From assembly GCA_016794765.1 (NCBI GenBank), contig JAEUJG010000258.1, positions 1 to 6,239 of the forward strand: a stretch of 6,239 nt of DNA, given 5' to 3'. This DNA is from Spirochaetaceae bacterium (GTDB lineage: Bacteria; Spirochaetota; Spirochaetia; Treponematales; Rectinemataceae). Shown one piece after another: positions 5,169-6,239 of this stretch. The position numbers and the translations under genes are program-made. Below the pieces are notes generated by a model, which was not told the DNA's origin, searched no databases, and saw only the letters and a program-made list of their open reading frames with translations. Position 1 is the stretch's first letter; each line of letters opens with the position of its first letter.

Positions 5169-6239
5169 ATGAACGAGTCTCCCGTCATCGACGCAGCCAT
5201 GCCCCCCTCCCTGGCGGGCCGCCGCGTGCACCTCGTCGGCGCCAAGGGCACAGGCATGGCCGCCCTCGCCGAGATCCTGGCCGCCGAAGGCGCCGTCCTT
5301 TCCGGTTCCGACGTCGCCGACCGCTTCTACACCGACGCCATCCTCGAGGAAATCGGCGTGGCGATGCGGGTCGGCTTCGAAGCCTCCCACCTGCCTGCCG
5401 ACGCGGTCCTCGTCGTCCACTCCGCCGCCTACCGGCCCGACCAGAATCCCGAACTCCTCGAGGCGCGCCGGCTCGGCATTCCCGTCCTCGTCTACCCCGA
5501 GGCCCTCGGCGCCCTCTCGCGGCGCTTCGACTCCTCCGGCATCGCCGGCGTCCACGGCAAGACCACGACGACCGCCCTGGCGGGCAGCCTCGTCGCGGGG
5601 CTCGCGCTGCCCGCGACCATCCTCGCCGGTTCGGCGGTCACGAGCTTCGGCGGACGCTCCACGAAAATCCTCGGCAACCGCTACTTCGTCGCGGAGACCT
5701 GTGAGTATCGGCGCCACTTCCTCCATTTCTCGCCGCGGCGCATCGTCCTCACGAGCGTCGAGCCCGACCACCAGGACTACTTTCCGACCTACGCCGACAT
5801 CCTCGCCGCCTTCGTGGAATACGGGAAGCTCCTGCCCCATGGCGGCGAACTCATCTACTGCGCCGACGACCCCGGCGCGGTGGAGGCCGCCGGCCTCGTC
5901 GCGGCGGGCAGGGCGGACCTCCGCCTCCTCCCCTACGGCGCCAAGGCGGAAGGGCGCTATCGCCTCCTTTCCTACGAAACCGGCGAGGGGCGGGCCCATT
6001 TCCGCCTCGCCGGCTTCACCGGGGACTTCGAGCTCCGCGTGCCGGGCGAGCACATCGCCCTCGACGCCTGCGCCGCCATCGCGCTCGCGCTGTCCATCCT
6101 CGGCGAGGAGCGCCGCGCTCCCGGCGGGGGCGCGCATCCCGCCGACCGCGCCGGCGACGCCGCCGACTACGAGCCGACTCAGGCGGAGCTCGCCGCCCTG
6201 CGCGCCTCCCTCGCCGCCTTTTCGGGCTCCAAGCGCCGC
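5169..6239 (+). CDS. murC: MurC, UDP-N-acetylmuramate--L-alanine ligase (5' part, 3' end outside window)
   Basis: MurC adds L-Ala to UDP-N-acetylmuramic acid with ATP, the first amino-acid step of peptidoglycan precursor synthesis in the cytoplasm. The 357 residues seen, of about 460-480 expected, run in frame to the last base. The N-terminal Rossmann domain has VGAKGTGMAALAEIL and GSD (47-49), then YPEALGALS near 109-117. The ATP P-loop is GVHGKTTTT (127-135, Lys131). Catalytic Glu179 lies in AETCEYRRHFL, replacing the more usual AEADESD.SFL, and His201 lies in EPDHQDYF. The GSKRR at the window edge corresponds to the usual GVKRR. Two deviations: PGEHIALDA (292-300) where Mur ligases have PG.HN..NA, and a Gly/Ala/Asp-rich insertion at about 313-337. 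The fit is better to MurC than to Mpl. The ATG at 5169 lacks a properly spaced ribosome binding site; ATT at 5151 is an alternative start. Confidence 0.88.
   Translation, partial: MNESPVIDAAMPPSLAGRRVHLVGAKGTGMAALAEILAAEGAVLSGSDVADRFYTDAILEEIGVAMRVGFEASHLPADAVLVVHSAAYRPDQNPELLEARRLGIPVLVYPEALGALSRRFDSSGIAGVHGKTTTTALAGSLVAGLALPATILAGSAVTSFGGRSTKILGNRYFVAETCEYRRHFLHFSPRRIVLTSVEPDHQDYFPTYADILAAFVEYGKLLPHGGELIYCADDPGAVEAAGLVAAGRADLRLLPYGAKAEGRYRLLSYETGEGRAHFRLAGFTGDFELRVPGEHIALDACAAIALALSILGEERRAPGGGAHPADRAGDAADYEPTQAELAALRASLAAFSGSKRR

Noticed and set aside
4656..6137. Long open frame on the minus strand across the end of the GH57 gene and murC
   Set aside because: It spans two convincing + strand genes and the hairpin between them. 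The composition is typical of a shadow frame and no family motif is visible.
1..6239. CRISPR array, tRNA, rRNA, insertion sequence or phage genes
   Set aside because: No direct-repeat array, cloverleaf-like segment, transposase motif or terminal inverted repeats were found; the window is almost fully occupied by seven housekeeping-type genes.

Overview
This is a very GC-rich window (by eye about two thirds G+C, with codons mostly ending in C) from a bacterium. All genes lie on the + strand. It holds the last five genes of an Rnf electron-transport operon, a glycoside hydrolase family 57 (GH57) type gene, and the first part of murC. Rnf, a DUF1925/DUF1926-type GH57 protein and a MurC with unusual motifs together make me lean towards an anaerobic, high-GC spirochaete of the Treponema/Spirochaeta type. 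That assignment is inference and only moderately supported; no rRNA or other marker gene is present.

Positions 1-3058: tightly packed rnfD (3' part only), rnfG, rnfE, rnfA and rnfB. Gaps are 2-4 bases, and rnfE and rnfA overlap. rnfC would be expected just upstream, giving the order rnfCDGEAB. The complex couples electron flow between reduced ferredoxin and NAD+ to Na+ or H+ transport across the membrane. RnfD and RnfG are the covalent-flavin subunits, RnfA and RnfE are paired membrane proteins with a shared iron-sulfur site, and RnfB is the ferredoxin-like entry subunit. Three details stand out. rnfA appears to start at CTG behind a very strong Shine-Dalgarno. RnfA keeps its cluster cysteine but has lost the conserved sequence around it. 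The C-terminal ferredoxin module of RnfB has lost exactly the four cysteines of one cluster and kept the four of the other.

Positions 3059-3125: a short intergenic region with a 6-bp inverted repeat and a perfect TATAAT box, so the next gene probably has its own promoter. Positions 3126-5048: a full-length GH57 protein resembling 4-alpha-glucanotransferases, with several active-site positions substituted, including the nucleophile Glu changed to Asp.

Positions 5049-5168: a strong hairpin beginning at the GH57 stop codon, an A-run, and a murC leader with no properly spaced ribosome binding site. Positions 5169-6239: murC, cut by the window end. Its P-loop is intact, but two asparagines usually invariant in Mur ligases are replaced, and a low-complexity insertion precedes the C-terminal domain. 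I see no mobile element, CRISPR array, tRNA or rRNA. I found no wholly new system; the interest lies in the divergent versions of known proteins.
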